Shown: positions 8,320 through 17,169, counted from the first letter of the stretch. The stretch: DNA of 64,000 bases from an uncultured Clostridia bacterium (GCA_934465535.1 CAKSKV010000005.1:41279-105278); one strand, 5' to 3'. A program made the numbers and translations. Notes: generated by a model not told the origin, from the letters alone.

Positions 8320-9513
8320 TTACGGAAGTACCTCTTCCACCCGGGTCAGCGCCTCGCCCTTTTCAAAGCGTATGCGCACTTTGTCCTCTCTTTTAAGGGT
8401 CGAAGCCTCCCTTACCGCCTGTCCGTTTGCGTCAAATGCCACCGCATACCCTCTGGAAAGCACCCTGAGGGGAGACAGTGCATCAGCGCGGGCGCAAACA
8501 CGCTCAAGCAGCGCCTCCGCCCTTGTTACTTTCTCGGCTGTCAGCCGTTCCAGCTCCCGATATATTTCATCCGTCTGCTGCTCCCGCCGCTCCGTAATAC
8601 GGGCGGGCTGCTTTATTATATAATGCTCCGCCGCCTTGTCCGTAAGCAGCCGGCTGCGCTTTATTTTATCGCGCGCCCGTGCTTCAATATGCGCAAGCAG
8701 ACCCTCGGCAGCCGCACACAGCTTGCCCGTATCCGGCACCGCCAGCTCCGCCGCATGAGTGGGCGTTGCCGCCCGCACATCCGCCGCCATGTCGCACAGG
8801 GTGAAATCCACCTCGTGCCCCACCGCGCTTATTATGGGAACCCGGCACGCCGCCACGGCGCGCACCACTCTTTCATCGTTAAAGCACCACAGATCCTCCG
8901 CGCTGCCCCCGCCGCGCCCGATAATGATTGTATCCACATCGAAGCGCTGAACAAGCTCCAGCCCGTGCACTATTGCGGGCGGCGCGTCCGCCCCCTGCAC
9001 CGGCACCGGGGAAAGCAGTATGTCCACCCCCGCGCCTCTCTGTGCGCTCACCTTGAGAATATCGTGAAAAACAGCCCCCGCCGCCGAGGTGACCACGCCT
9101 ATCCTTCGCGGAAAAAGCGGCAGCTCCCGTTTGCGGGACTGCGCAAACAGCCCCTCCGCCGCAAGGCGCGCCTTAAGCTCCTCCAGTTTTTTATAAAGCT
9201 CGCCGTCCCCGACAGGCTCCATGCGGGAAACCACCAGCTGATATTTTCCTTTTTCCGTATACACGGTAGGGCTTGCGGTAACTATTACGCGGTCGCCGTT
9301 TGCGGGCTTGAAGGTAAGCCCGTAATTTGCGCCGCGGAAAAATGCACAGTCCACCGCCGCGCGCTCATCCTTGAGGGTAAAATACATATGCCCGGAGGGA
9401 TACTTGTTAAAGCCGCTTATCTCTCCCTCCACCCTTATACCGTTAAGTGCGGAATCCGCCGTAAGCATACGCCTGATATATTCGTTAAGCTGATATACGC
9501 CTATCGGTTCCAT
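8320..9513 (-). CDS. xseA: exodeoxyribonuclease VII large subunit
   Basis: The protein has about 397 residues. It has an N-terminal OB-fold (YQLNEYIRRML and RVEGEISGF within the first 40 residues), a catalytic domain with VTSAAGAVFHDI, IIGRGGGSAEDLW (about residues 190-202) and ISAVGHEVDFTL (about 220-231), then a coiled-coil that binds XseB. A GTG two codons upstream abuts the GGAGG, so the ATG at 9511-9513, six bases after it, is the better start. An A-rich spacer separates it from the tsaD paralogue upstream. Confidence 0.95.
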   Translation of the reverse strand: MEPIGVYQLNEYIRRMLTADSALNGIRVEGEISGFNKYPSGHMYFTLKDERAAVDCAFFRGANYGLTFKPANGDRVIVTASPTVYTEKGKYQLVVSRMEPVGDGELYKKLEELKARLAAEGLFAQSRKRELPLFPRRIGVVTSAAGAVFHDILKVSAQRGAGVDILLSPVPVQGADAPPAIVHGLELVQRFDVDTIIIGRGGGSAEDLWCFNDERVVRAVAACRVPIISAVGHEVDFTLCDMAADVRAATPTHAAELAVPDTGKLCAAAEGLLAHIEARARDKIKRSRLLTDKAAEHYIIKQPARITERREQQTDEIYRELERLTAEKVTRAEALLERVCARADALSPLRVLSRGYAVAFDANGQAVREASTLKREDKVRIRFEKGEALTRVEEVLP

Positions 9514-9550
9514 AAACACCCCTCCGGCAGTCCGTTTTTATAAGCGATTC

Positions 9551-9610
9551 ATTTTTTATGCGTTTTTTTCGCGTTTTTTAACGCTTTTTTGCCCGTTTTT
9601 TATAGGTTTT
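9551..9610. repeat. T-rich GCGTTTTTT-type spacer element, first copy
   Basis: This run of T-tracts is separated by short GC steps (TATGCG, TTAACGC, GCCCG). A near-identical arrangement occurs at 51806-51869, with shared segments such as TTTTTTAACGCTTTTTTGC. Both copies sit just behind the stop codon of a reverse-strand gene. In each, the motif GCGTT-TTTT-AACGC or a variant can form a tiny hairpin followed by T's, but on the strand opposite to the genes. Confidence 0.5.
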
Positions 9611-10577
9611 TTTCGCTTTTTTCCGCATTTTCGGAGGCGGCATAGCACCTCTGCGCTATCAAAGCCACCCCGCAGGCATTGTCGGCGCTGAGCTCCGGAG
9701 AGGCGAAAAACACCCGCAGACTGGGGTTTATCTTGCTCAGCTCACCCTGAAGCGCCGCTCTTAAATACTTACTGGAGGCCACGCCGCCGCTTATTAGCGC
9801 CGTAAAGCAGCCCGTGCGCAGCGCCGCATTCTCCAACATCGCGCACAGCGTCCGCACTATCGCATCCATGACCGCCTCGGCCAGCGCCGACTTGCTCACC
9901 CCCGCCTCAATGGCGCGCATAGCCGCTGCCTCGGTGCCGGAAAGGCTGCATTTTTCGCCGTCGGTATACACAGGCAGCTTTATCCTTTTGCCGTCGTAGG
10001 CCACCGCCAGCTCATCGATAAACCGGCCGCTGGGAAAAGAAAAGCCCAGCGCCACGCCCACGCGGTCTATAAGCTGACCCGCGCTTATATCCCCCGTTTT
10101 CATGGCTATTCTGCACACGGGAAGGCCGTTTTTCATTTCGGTTTCCAGCACCTCGGTGGTTCCGCCCGAAAGATGCACCGCCAGAAAGCGCGGAAGTGCT
10201 ATGGCAGAGGCATAAAGCGCCGCCATTATGTGCCCGCTCTGATGGTCGGTGCGGTACAGCGGGCAGCCGAAAGAATGCGAAAGCATTTCCGCCATGCGCA
10301 CGCCGGCATAAAACACCGGCATATAAGAGCCGGCACAGTTGCGCGGATGCTCGCTTACGGCAATGGCATCGGGATGCCCGCCCACCTGCTGTACAAGCTC
10401 GCCGTAAAGCTGCGGCATTGCATTGACATGCTGATAAAAGCCCTCGCTCTGACGCAGACCGCGCTGACCGTCCGGGACGGAAAGCAGCCTGCGCTTTGAG
10501 GCAATAATTTTACCGTTTTCATCCACTGCCGCCACCGAAGTGGTGTAGCAGCTTGTATCAAAGCCGAAAAAAATCAT
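9600..10577 (-). CDS. TsaD/Kae1-family paralogue (t6A synthase-like)
   Basis: The 325-residue ASKHA-fold protein opens with FGFDTSCYTTSVA. It keeps an H-x3-H metal pair (DHQSGH, about residue 110), SGGTTE (about 136-141) and ISGGVASSKYLR near residue 265. True TsaD normally has SGGHT and sits with tsaB/tsaE; here the His is Thr and the partners are absent. I call it the diverged Clostridia paralogue rather than the essential t6A enzyme. Its start overlaps the nusB stop (ATGA), so translation is coupled to nusB. Confidence 0.75.
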   Translation of the reverse strand: MIFFGFDTSCYTTSVAAVDENGKIIASKRRLLSVPDGQRGLRQSEGFYQHVNAMPQLYGELVQQVGGHPDAIAVSEHPRNCAGSYMPVFYAGVRMAEMLSHSFGCPLYRTDHQSGHIMAALYASAIALPRFLAVHLSGGTTEVLETEMKNGLPVCRIAMKTGDISAGQLIDRVGVALGFSFPSGRFIDELAVAYDGKRIKLPVYTDGEKCSLSGTEAAAMRAIEAGVSKSALAEAVMDAIVRTLCAMLENAALRTGCFTALISGGVASSKYLRAALQGELSKINPSLRVFFASPELSADNACGVALIAQRCYAASENAEKSEKNL

Positions 10578-10975
10578 AATGTGTTTTTCATGCAGCCGTC
10601 CAGCACGCCGTTAATAAAGGACGGGCCGCCCTCCTCACAATACAGCTTTGAAAGATTTACCGCCTCGTTTATGGCCACCTTAGGCGGCACATCGCTCATA
10701 TACATCATTTCGCATATTGCAAGGCGCATAAGGGAAAGATCTGCCCGCGGAATTCTGGAAAGCCTCCAGTGCAGGCTGTTTTTTTCGATGGCGGCATCTA
10801 TTTCCGCGCGATTTTCGTCATAGGCGGCAAGCACACGGGTTATGTATTCCATGTCGGCATCGGTAAGCTCGACATCGCCGAAGAGCTGGCGATAGTTTTC
10901 CGGCGCGGTGCGGATATTGTAGGACCGTTCAAACAAAAGACAAAACGCCACTTCTCTGGCTTCTACTCTTGACAT
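10574..10975 (-). CDS. nusB: transcription antitermination factor NusB
   Basis: The 133-residue all-helical protein has the family landmarks REVAFCLLFE (residues 6-15), LSRIPRADLSLMRLAICEM (about 72-90), PPKVAINEAVNLSKLY (about 96-111) and SFINGVLDG near the C-terminus. NusB with NusE binds boxA in rRNA leaders. It is first in the reverse run tsaD paralogue, xseA, xseB and ispA. A GAGGT site precedes the ATG. The usual upstream neighbour (an Asp23-type protein) is not in the window. Confidence 0.96.
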   Translation of the reverse strand: MSRVEAREVAFCLLFERSYNIRTAPENYRQLFGDVELTDADMEYITRVLAAYDENRAEIDAAIEKNSLHWRLSRIPRADLSLMRLAICEMMYMSDVPPKVAINEAVNLSKLYCEEGGPSFINGVLDGCMKNTL

Positions 10976-11088
10976 AATTTTACCTCATTCCAAAGCCCCG
11001 GAATATGCTTTTTTACGGCTTACCGGCGGCGAAGTTTTTACGGAATTGTTCAACACTGTATTTTATCACACATTGCAGCTTTTAACAA

Positions 11089-11116
11089 TGAAAAAAACGG
11101 TCCTGCAAGGACCGAA
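11089..11116 (-). terminator. terminator of the DUF4282-DUF5685-dnaJ operon
   Basis: On the reverse strand, CGGTCCT pairs with AGGACCG across a three-base loop and is followed by seven T's. It lies about 85 bases after the stop of the DnaJ-domain gene and upstream of nusB. Confidence 0.85.
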
Positions 11117-11200
11117 AAATCGCAGCCGCGCTGCGGCGCATTTTGTATGCGCTCCCATGCCGTTTTTTGTTTTGCGGCATTTCCTAAAAGGGGGCTATAA

Positions 11201-11779
11201 CTAATCCCCCGCGCCCAGACAGGTGCAGCAGCAGCGCGCGCACAGCGAGGTTTCCGCACGCCCCCGCTGCGCGGCGCCGCGCAGTGCCGCTTCATACTCC
11301 TGCTGCACCCCGCGGGCATATTCCGCTTCGCCGCGGTAATCCGCATTATTCGGCTCCATGGCAGAGCACTGCTCAAAGCAGCTCTCCGCCTTTGCATGCC
11401 ACCCCATTGCGCGGCAGACAAGTCCCATAAGAAAATACCACTGCGCATCCCTGTGCTCCATGCCCTCCAGCAGGCGTTTGGCACCTGCGGCATCGCCGGA
11501 ATTGAGGCAGGCATTCACGCCGGAATAGCGATATTGCTTTTTCTCCCGTATGCCGCACTGCACAACACTGCTGCGGGCGCAGGCCTTTTCCCTTATGCGG
11601 CGGCGTATTTCGCCGTAGGCTTCGTTTATTTCCTTAAGCTTTTCCTGGGCAAGAAAGGCAAGCGGGTTGCCCGCATACTGATCGGGATGGTATCTGCGCA
11701 CAAGCAGCCTGTACGCCGCCTTGATTTCGTCCTCCGTGGCAGTTATGTCCAGCCCCAGAACCTCAAAGGGATCTTTCAT
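11201..11779 (-). CDS. DnaJ (J-domain) protein with Cys-rich tail
   Basis: The 192-residue protein has an N-terminal J domain (residues 1-65) with the HPD motif in RRYHPDQYAGNP. It is followed by a helical repeat-like region (about 85-165), possibly a TPR, with paired patterns such as ACLNSGDAAGAKRLLE and AKAESCFEQCSAMEP. It ends in an odd Cys-rich tail, CARCCCTCLGAG. It should stimulate a DnaK-type chaperone on particular clients. Its ATG overlaps the DUF5685 stop by four bases. J-domain plus DUF5685 pairs are common in Clostridia; the client is unknown. Confidence 0.88.
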   Translation of the reverse strand: MKDPFEVLGLDITATEDEIKAAYRLLVRRYHPDQYAGNPLAFLAQEKLKEINEAYGEIRRRIREKACARSSVVQCGIREKKQYRYSGVNACLNSGDAAGAKRLLEGMEHRDAQWYFLMGLVCRAMGWHAKAESCFEQCSAMEPNNADYRGEAEYARGVQQEYEAALRGAAQRGRAETSLCARCCCTCLGAGD

Positions 11780-12606
11780 GCTTCCGCACCTCCCCGCGCA
11801 CGAAGAAAAACCTCCCGTGTTACTATTGGCAGACCCTGCGTGATAATATTCAGTATAATGGGCTTATTTTCCCCCTCAGGCAGCCGCCGAGCTGCATTTT
11901 CCGCCTCCTTAAGGGAGACATACAGCGACCGCTCCACCGTTTCCAGCACCTTTTCCGGCGATGCCGTGCTTTCTTTCTGCGCTGCGGCAATGGGGTTAAA
12001 AACACCGCGAACCGCATCTTTTTTTATATCGTCGGCCGCATCCGTTATATACACCCACCTGCCCAAAGCATAGCCTATGGCATAACGCGTGTTATCCCCG
12101 CTTTGCATTGCGCAGAGGCTGCCCATTGCCCCGGCAAAGACATCGGCACACCTGTCAAGGCAGGGGCACCTCTCGCTTTCGAGACGGCGAAGTGCCGACA
12201 GCATACCACTGCATATACTGTTTTCCCGCGGAAGTTTATTACATGCGCATCTGTACGCATGTGCAATTGTGCCAAGCAGCGGGAATTTATACGGCTGTCC
12301 GTCCGCTATATCATCGGAAAGCTTATAATAGATAAGCAGCATATTAAGATATGCCGCCCTTTTTACCGCCGCAGAATTTACATAAAGCCCACGGCGAATT
12401 TCGGCTGCGCAGAAAAAAGGCTGCTGCGGGCTTTGCGCTCCGCAATCGTCAAGCAGGGCAAAAAACGCCGCCTCAAAGGAAAGAGTGCAGCGCCCGCAAA
12501 GCGTAAAGGCGCCAAGAGCACGGCAGACACCGCAATAATAGGCTTTATAGCGCCGCAGCTCCTTAAGCCGCATTTCATCATATGCACATCGGATATACCC
12601 GAACAT
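11776..12606 (-). CDS. DUF5685 family protein
   Basis: The 276-residue protein starts MFGYIRCAYDEMRLKELRRY and goes on with YKAYYCGVCRALG (residues 22-34), the hallmark of DUF5685. More Cys pairs follow (CTLCGRC about 35-43, DDCGAQ about 53) and a helical core with YYKLSDDIAD (about 93-102). The helices and Asp-rich turns recall isoprenoid-synthase-like folds, which is speculative. It overlaps the DUF4282 gene by one base (TGATG) and dnaJ by four, so the three are translated as a unit. The function is not established. Confidence 0.82.
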   Translation of the reverse strand: MFGYIRCAYDEMRLKELRRYKAYYCGVCRALGAFTLCGRCTLSFEAAFFALLDDCGAQSPQQPFFCAAEIRRGLYVNSAAVKRAAYLNMLLIYYKLSDDIADGQPYKFPLLGTIAHAYRCACNKLPRENSICSGMLSALRRLESERCPCLDRCADVFAGAMGSLCAMQSGDNTRYAIGYALGRWVYITDAADDIKKDAVRGVFNPIAAAQKESTASPEKVLETVERSLYVSLKEAENAARRLPEGENKPIILNIITQGLPIVTREVFLRARGGAEA

Positions 12607-12866
12607 CAGCCCTCATGCTTTGCAAAATAAACCGTGAGCGCCTCGCAGACGACGCGGATTACTATAAGCAAAAGCACAAAAAGGAACGGCGCCGTTATGA
12701 AGCGCCACAAGCCCGCCGCCACGGCGCCCTGCGCCATTGTTACTATGCCGGATATGACGCCGTGAAAAAATGATCCGGCATCGGCTATAAGCAAGGCATA
12801 ATAAAGTATGCGCACAAGCTTTGCCCCGTATATGCTGTCCAGTTTAAGGAAGCCCTTGAGATCCAT
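12606..12866 (-). CDS. DUF4282-like small membrane protein
   Basis: The 86-residue protein has an N-terminal amphipathic stretch (MDLKGFLKLDSIYG) and two membrane segments (about residues 18-45 and 58-75), a layout like DUF4282. GGAGG lies 7 bases ahead of the ATG. It is first in the operon with DUF5685 and dnaJ, so it may anchor that pair at the membrane; this is inference. Confidence 0.7.
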   Translation of the reverse strand: MDLKGFLKLDSIYGAKLVRILYYALLIADAGSFFHGVISGIVTMAQGAVAAGLWRFITAPFLFVLLLIVIRVVCEALTVYFAKHEG

Positions 12867-13201
12867 ATATTTTCCTCCATATAACGCCTGCGGCGTTTTA
12901 GTACATAATAAAGGATTTTGGCTTTTTGCCCGCCCCGGTTTAATTATTCCCGGACAAAGAGCGGCATTTGAGCCGTATTTTAATTATATATCAAATGAAT
13001 ATAAATATAATAAGCAAATAAAAAAGCAATGCGGGCGGCTGAAGTTTTTTTGCAGCAGCCTGCCAACGCGGTATAAATGCTTTTTGAAAAGTATATCAAA
13101 GTATCCGCGCCGCGTCAATAAAAGGCCGCATGCAAAAAGCAAAATTCACAAAACGGCAAGCCGAAAAACAAAAAACCCGGCTGCATTTTCAGTCGGGATT
13201 T
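12867..13201. other. intergenic region, no gene seen
   Basis: These 335 bases lie between tRNA-Leu and the DUF4282 operon. The part at 12975-13025 is very AT-rich and should hold the operon promoter on the reverse strand, but no clear -35/-10 pair stands out. I find no coding signal. Confidence 0.4.
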
Positions 13202-13288
13202 TGGTGCCGAAGACCGGGATCGAACCGGTACGGATTTTACTCCGCAGGATTTTAAGTCCTGTGCGTCTGCCTGTTCCGCCACTCCGGC
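13202..13288 (-). tRNA. tRNA-Leu (anticodon UAA)
   Basis: The 87-base class II tRNA has acceptor arms GCCGGAG and CUUCGGC pairing with one G-U, an anticodon loop CUUAAAA giving UAA, a long variable arm, the T-loop GGUUCGAUCC and an encoded CCA end. Confidence 0.95.
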
Positions 13289-13424
13289 AAAGGGCATATC
13301 CGCACTTGCAAAAGCCGTGCAGACACTGCCGCCCGTTGAGGGCAATGGATATAATACCACGCTTTACAAAAAAGCACAACAGCTTTTGCATTTATTGCAT
13401 TGCTGTTTTTGCATTATTGCGTTA

Positions 13425-13877
13425 TTACCTTCTTGCCCCGACATACCTTGAAGAGCCGCAGCCGAGAATGAGGACAAACACGGACGGGAAAAAGAACAGC
13501 CCCAGCCCGAAGGGTATGCCGTGTCCGTAGGCGCGGGAAAGCTTTATGTTTTCGATAAAGGCTATCACCCCTGCTGCAAAGGCCATTATTCCCGCCCCCA
13601 AAACGGCATAGCGGTTATTCGGCAGCCAATACTCAAGCGCCTGTGCCGCAGCCTGCAGAAGCACGCTTATCCAGAACCAGCAGGGACGCCAGGATATTTT
13701 ATAAAGAACATGCATATTGTATATGGGAATTATGGATTTCCAACCGCTTTGCCCGGCTTTTGTGAATATTCTCCACCATCCCACTATTACCATTATAAAC
13801 AATACAACGCTGAGAAAGCTGAAGAACACCGATGTAAATATATAGGCCGTTAAAAAGCCCCATATTGCCGTTATCAT
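13425..13877 (-). CDS. DUF5684 family membrane protein
   Basis: The 150-residue protein has four to five membrane segments. It has the pattern WWRIFTKAGQSGWKSIIPIYN (about residues 34-54), typical of DUF5684 proteins, where the GxxGWxxxIPxYN loop is conserved. A C-terminal stretch FPSVFVLILGCGSSRY follows. AAAGGAG precedes the ATG. In other bacteria relatives are found next to signal peptidases or alone; the role is unknown. It is a monocistronic gene between tRNA-Leu and queH. Confidence 0.8.
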   Translation of the reverse strand: MITAIWGFLTAYIFTSVFFSFLSVVLFIMVIVGWWRIFTKAGQSGWKSIIPIYNMHVLYKISWRPCWFWISVLLQAAAQALEYWLPNNRYAVLGAGIMAFAAGVIAFIENIKLSRAYGHGIPFGLGLFFFPSVFVLILGCGSSRYVGARR

Positions 13878-14021
13878 AATTTTTTCTCCTTTTATACTTT
13901 ATTTAAGCACTGCTTATATATTTTTCACTTTTGCTGTGTTTATTACGCTTTTTCGGGTATTTTTCTTGAAAAAACAGCATTTTTAACTGAATTTTGCGGT
14001 ATTTTGCCGTTTTAATTATCT

Positions 14022-14672
14022 TTACTGCCGTGCAGGGGATGCGTTTTTTTCTTCCGCACTGCGGGAAAACACACACCCGCAATAATTCTGCCGATACAGC
14101 CCGTACTGCCGGCTGAGCTCTATGGAGCGCTGATAGCCGCCGCGCTTTTTGAAATCGGAGGGCATATAGCATGTTCCCGCCTGCTGCGCCGCCGAAAGAC
14201 CGATCTCATTTATTACTGCGGCATTTTTATGCGGGCTGACGGTAAGAGTGGTGGCAAAAAAATCAAAGCCGTTTTGCGCCGCGTAGCGCGCGCTTTTTTC
14301 AAGGCGCAGCCCGAAGCACGCCCGGCAGCGTTCTCCGCCCTCGGGCGCACTCTCCATACCGCGCGAGATGCGGAAGAATTCCGCGGAGGGGGTATCGTCC
14401 CCCACCACCGTAACACCGGAGCAGAACGGCGCCTGCCGCACAAGACGGCAAAGCTCGTCAAAGCGCTTTTTATACTCCTGCGGGCCCGTGATATTCGGGT
14501 TTGAAAAAAACACCGTAATATCAAAATATGCCGTAAGATATTCCAGAACATAGCTTGAGCAGGGTGCGCAGCAGGCATGAAGCAATAAACGGCTGCGCGG
14601 ACTTCCGCTCGGCTTTTGCTGCTCCCTGACAATAAATTCATCGGTATAAAGCTGATAATTTATTTTATTCAC
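14022..14672 (-). CDS. queH: epoxyqueuosine reductase QueH
   Basis: The 216-residue member of the QueH (DUF208) family has LLHACCAPCSSYVLEYL near residue 30 and the C-terminal CGCVFSR (about 200). These supply the Cys set for the 4Fe-4S and iron site. A middle CRACFGLRLEKSA is also typical. It reduces epoxyqueuosine to queuosine in tRNA, replacing QueG. The start is GTG, with AAAGGCGG about 8 bases upstream. No other queuosine genes and no preQ1 riboswitch are visible near it. Confidence 0.93.
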   Translation of the reverse strand: MNKINYQLYTDEFIVREQQKPSGSPRSRLLLHACCAPCSSYVLEYLTAYFDITVFFSNPNITGPQEYKKRFDELCRLVRQAPFCSGVTVVGDDTPSAEFFRISRGMESAPEGGERCRACFGLRLEKSARYAAQNGFDFFATTLTVSPHKNAAVINEIGLSAAQQAGTCYMPSDFKKRGGYQRSIELSRQYGLYRQNYCGCVFSRSAEEKNASPARQ

Positions 14673-14848
14673 GCATTTTGCCGCCTTTTGTTATAGTATT
14701 TTCGCCGGTATTTTGCATTTTGCATGCGCCGCTGCATAACATCATCATATATTATAGCATCATTCGGCATTGAGGTAATCTGTTTTTTATACTTTTTCGG
14801 GCTTACAGATGGATGCCGGGCGGAGCCTTTGCCGTACGGCATTTATCT

Positions 14849-14877
14849 TTGACTAATTGAGCTTATAATGATAGAAT
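14849..14877 (+). promoter_or_regulatory. sigma-A-type promoter of the lrp-aminotransferase-trmL operon
   Basis: TTGACT (14849-14854), a 17-base spacer and TAGAAT (14872-14877) lie 55 bases ahead of the ATG at 14932. Confidence 0.7.
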
Positions 14878-14931
14878 AATTAAAATCACAAAGCAAGGCT
14901 TATGCTTTGTGCCGTTACGGAGGGCAATGCA

Positions 14932-15423
14932 ATGGATAATACGGATATTTCTGTTCTTGAGCTTCTTGTGAGCGATGCACGCCACACGGATGAGGAACTG
15001 GCTGTTATGCTGGGAATACCGCTGGCGGAGCTGCGCGAGCGCAAGGAAAAGCTGGAAAAGGACGGCGTTATAATAGGTTACAGTGCCGTTGTAAACACGG
15101 AAAAGCTGGAAAATGACAATGTAAGCGCGCTTATTGAGGTGAAGGCCATTCCGCAGCGCGGCTGCGGCTTTGACGAAATAGCCGAGCAGCTGTATCAGTT
15201 TGACGAGGTGAAATCCTGCTATCTTATGAGCGGGGCCTACGACCTTATGCTGATAGTGGAGGGCAAGAACATAAACGCCGTGGCGCGCTTTGTTTCCGAG
15301 CGGCTTTCCATACTGGACAATGTTCAAAGCTGCGCCACTCATTTTATTCTTAAGCGCTACAAGTGCAGCGGCAGGGTGTTTGTAAAGGAAAGCAGCGACA
15401 AGAGATTGGTGGTGTCCCCGTGA
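14932..15423 (+). CDS. Lrp/AsnC family transcriptional regulator
   Basis: The 163-residue protein has an N-terminal winged helix (VLELLVSDARHTDEELAVML, with LREKEKLEKDGVI-like recognition and wing) and a C-terminal Lrp/AsnC ligand-binding domain (about residues 65-145) with the IxVxLxIVEGKN-type strand pattern. It probably senses an amino acid. GGAGGG selects the ATG at 14932 over one 30 bases upstream. The stop overlaps the GTG start of the aminotransferase, so it very likely controls that gene and itself. Confidence 0.9.
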   Translation: MDNTDISVLELLVSDARHTDEELAVMLGIPLAELRERKEKLEKDGVIIGYSAVVNTEKLENDNVSALIEVKAIPQRGCGFDEIAEQLYQFDEVKSCYLMSGAYDLMLIVEGKNINAVARFVSERLSILDNVQSCATHFILKRYKCSGRVFVKESSDKRLVVSP

Positions 15424-16601
15424 ACCTGGAAAACCTGATATCGGACAATGCGCGGGATATACAGCCCTCTCCCATAAGAAAATTCTTTGATATAGTAAAA
15501 ACCATGGAGGGCGCGATATCACTGGGCATAGGCGAGCCGGATTTTGTTACGCCCTGGCACATACGGGATGCGGCGATAAGCTCAATAAATAACGGAGAGA
15601 CCTCCTACACGGCAAATGCGGGAACCCCCGAGCTGAGGAGCGCCGTAAGCCGCTATCTCAGCAAGCGCTTCGGGCTTGAATATGATATATCGCAAATTAT
15701 CGTTACGGTGGGCGCAAGCGAAGCCATTGACCTTGCAATGCGCGCGCTTATAAACCCCGGCGATGAGGTGATTATCCCCGACCCCAGCTATATTTCCTAC
15801 GCGCCCAATGTGCGGCTTGTATACGGCCGCGCGGTGCCGCTGCCCACCTACGCCTCCGACGGCTTCAGCATAACGCCGGAAAACCTTAAAAAGGCAATAA
15901 CCCCACGCACAAAGGCGTTGGTGCTGCCCTATCCGAACAACCCCACCGGCGGCATAATGACGCGCGAGCAGCTGGAGCTTATTGCTGAGGTGCTGGAGCA
16001 CACCGATATAGCGGTTATAGCGGATGAGATATACGGCGAGCTTACCTACGGCGGCGAGCACGCCTCCATTGCACAGATACCGGGAATGAAGGAGCGCACG
16101 GTTTTAATAAGCGGTTTTTCCAAGGCTTTTGCCATGACGGGCTGGCGCATAGGCTTCCTTGCCGCGGCACCTCAGCTTGTAAAGCCCATGCTTAAGATAC
16201 ATCAATATGTTATAATGTGTACCTCCACCATGAGTCAGGCGGCCGCAACGGAAGCGCTTGTATCCAACCTTGACAATAATTTTGAGGATATAGCCAAAAT
16301 GCGCAACTCCTACAATATGCGCAGGCGGTATATTCACAAAAGCCTGAACGACATGGGGCTTGCATGCTTTGAGCCGCGCGGGGCGTTTTATGTATTTCCC
16401 TGCATACGCTCAAGCGGGCTTAGCAGCGAGGAATTTGCCACAAGCCTGCTGCACAGCAAAAAAATAGCCGTGGTGCCCGGCAACGCCTTCGGCGAAAGCG
16501 GAGAAGGCTATGTACGCTGCTCCTACGCCGCCTCAATGGACGACATACGCGAAGCAATGAAGCGGATAGCGGAGTTTTTGAAAGAGAGAAAGACCAAATG
16601 A
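15420..16601 (+). CDS. class I/II PLP-dependent aminotransferase
   Basis: The 393-residue fold-type I aminotransferase has LPYPNNPTGG (about residues 173-182), ADEIYGEL (about 202-209) and the PLP-lysine motif ISGFSKAFAMTGWRIGF (about 233-249). It resembles the AraT/PatA-like enzymes that act on aromatic or broad substrates. The GTG start overlaps the lrp stop (GTGA), which indicates translational coupling; a longer in-frame reading begins inside lrp and is not needed. The stop overlaps trmL by four bases. The exact substrate cannot be read from the sequence. Confidence 0.92.
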   Translation: MNLENLISDNARDIQPSPIRKFFDIVKTMEGAISLGIGEPDFVTPWHIRDAAISSINNGETSYTANAGTPELRSAVSRYLSKRFGLEYDISQIIVTVGASEAIDLAMRALINPGDEVIIPDPSYISYAPNVRLVYGRAVPLPTYASDGFSITPENLKKAITPRTKALVLPYPNNPTGGIMTREQLELIAEVLEHTDIAVIADEIYGELTYGGEHASIAQIPGMKERTVLISGFSKAFAMTGWRIGFLAAAPQLVKPMLKIHQYVIMCTSTMSQAAATEALVSNLDNNFEDIAKMRNSYNMRRRYIHKSLNDMGLACFEPRGAFYVFPCIRSSGLSSEEFATSLLHSKKIAVVPGNAFGESGEGYVRCSYAASMDDIREAMKRIAEFLKERKTK

Positions 16602-17077
16602 ATATAGTGTTGGTGGAGCCGGAGATCCCGCAGAACACCGGCAATATTTCCCGCACCTGCGCCTGTACGGATTCCGTACTGCATCTTGTGGGAAGGTTGG
16701 GCTTTTCCACGGATGATAAGCAGCTGAAGCGCTGCGGGCTTGATTATTGGAAGCTGCTTGATATACGCTATTACGACTCTTGGGAGGATTTTGCGCAGAA
16801 AAATCCGGGGCGCTATTGGTTCTGCACCACCAAGGCTCCCAAAAGCTACACCTCGGTGCAGTATGATAAGGACGATTATCTGGTTTTCGGCAAGGAAACA
16901 AAGGGGCTGCCCGAGGAGCTGCTGCGGGCCAACCTAAACAGCTGCATCCGTATTCCCATGCTGCCGGCGGCGCGTTCGCTGAACCTTTCGAATTCCGTTG
17001 CCATAGTGCTTTACGAAGCGCTGCGCCAAACGGAATTTTTCGGGCTTTCGGACCGGGGCAGGCTTTCCGAAACATAG
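16598..17077 (+). CDS. trmL: tRNA (cytidine(34)-2'-O)-methyltransferase TrmL
   Basis: The 159-residue SPOUT methyltransferase is the size of TrmL, with no RNA-binding extension. It has the start NIVLVEPEIPQNTGNISRTC, LVFGKETKGLPEELL (about residues 93-107) and the knotted C-terminal RIPMLPAARSLNLSNSVAIV (about 118-137). It methylates the wobble ribose of tRNA-Leu isoacceptors, and a tRNA-Leu(UAA) gene lies 3.3 kb away. The ATGA overlap couples it to the aminotransferase. Confidence 0.95.
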   Translation: MNIVLVEPEIPQNTGNISRTCACTDSVLHLVGRLGFSTDDKQLKRCGLDYWKLLDIRYYDSWEDFAQKNPGRYWFCTTKAPKSYTSVQYDKDDYLVFGKETKGLPEELLRANLNSCIRIPMLPAARSLNLSNSVAIVLYEALRQTEFFGLSDRGRLSET

Positions 17078-17093
17078 AATTTATACGAATTAT

Positions 17094-17135
17094 AAAAACA
17101 CGGCTTCCGGCACACCCGGTAAACCGTGTTTTTAA
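17094..17135. terminator. bidirectional terminator between trmL and the ireB operon
   Basis: AAAAACACGG pairs with CCGTGTTTTT, and an inner CCGG-type stem extends the pairing. A- and T-tracts on either side let it work for trmL and for the convergent small Cys-rich gene. Confidence 0.8.
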
Positions 17136-17169
17136 TTTTCTTCACCGTATTATGGTTATTCAGAGGCTC

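Noticed and set aside
14673..14848. preQ1 riboswitch ahead of queH
   Set aside because: No pseudoknot-type preQ1 motif could be found in the upstream sequence.
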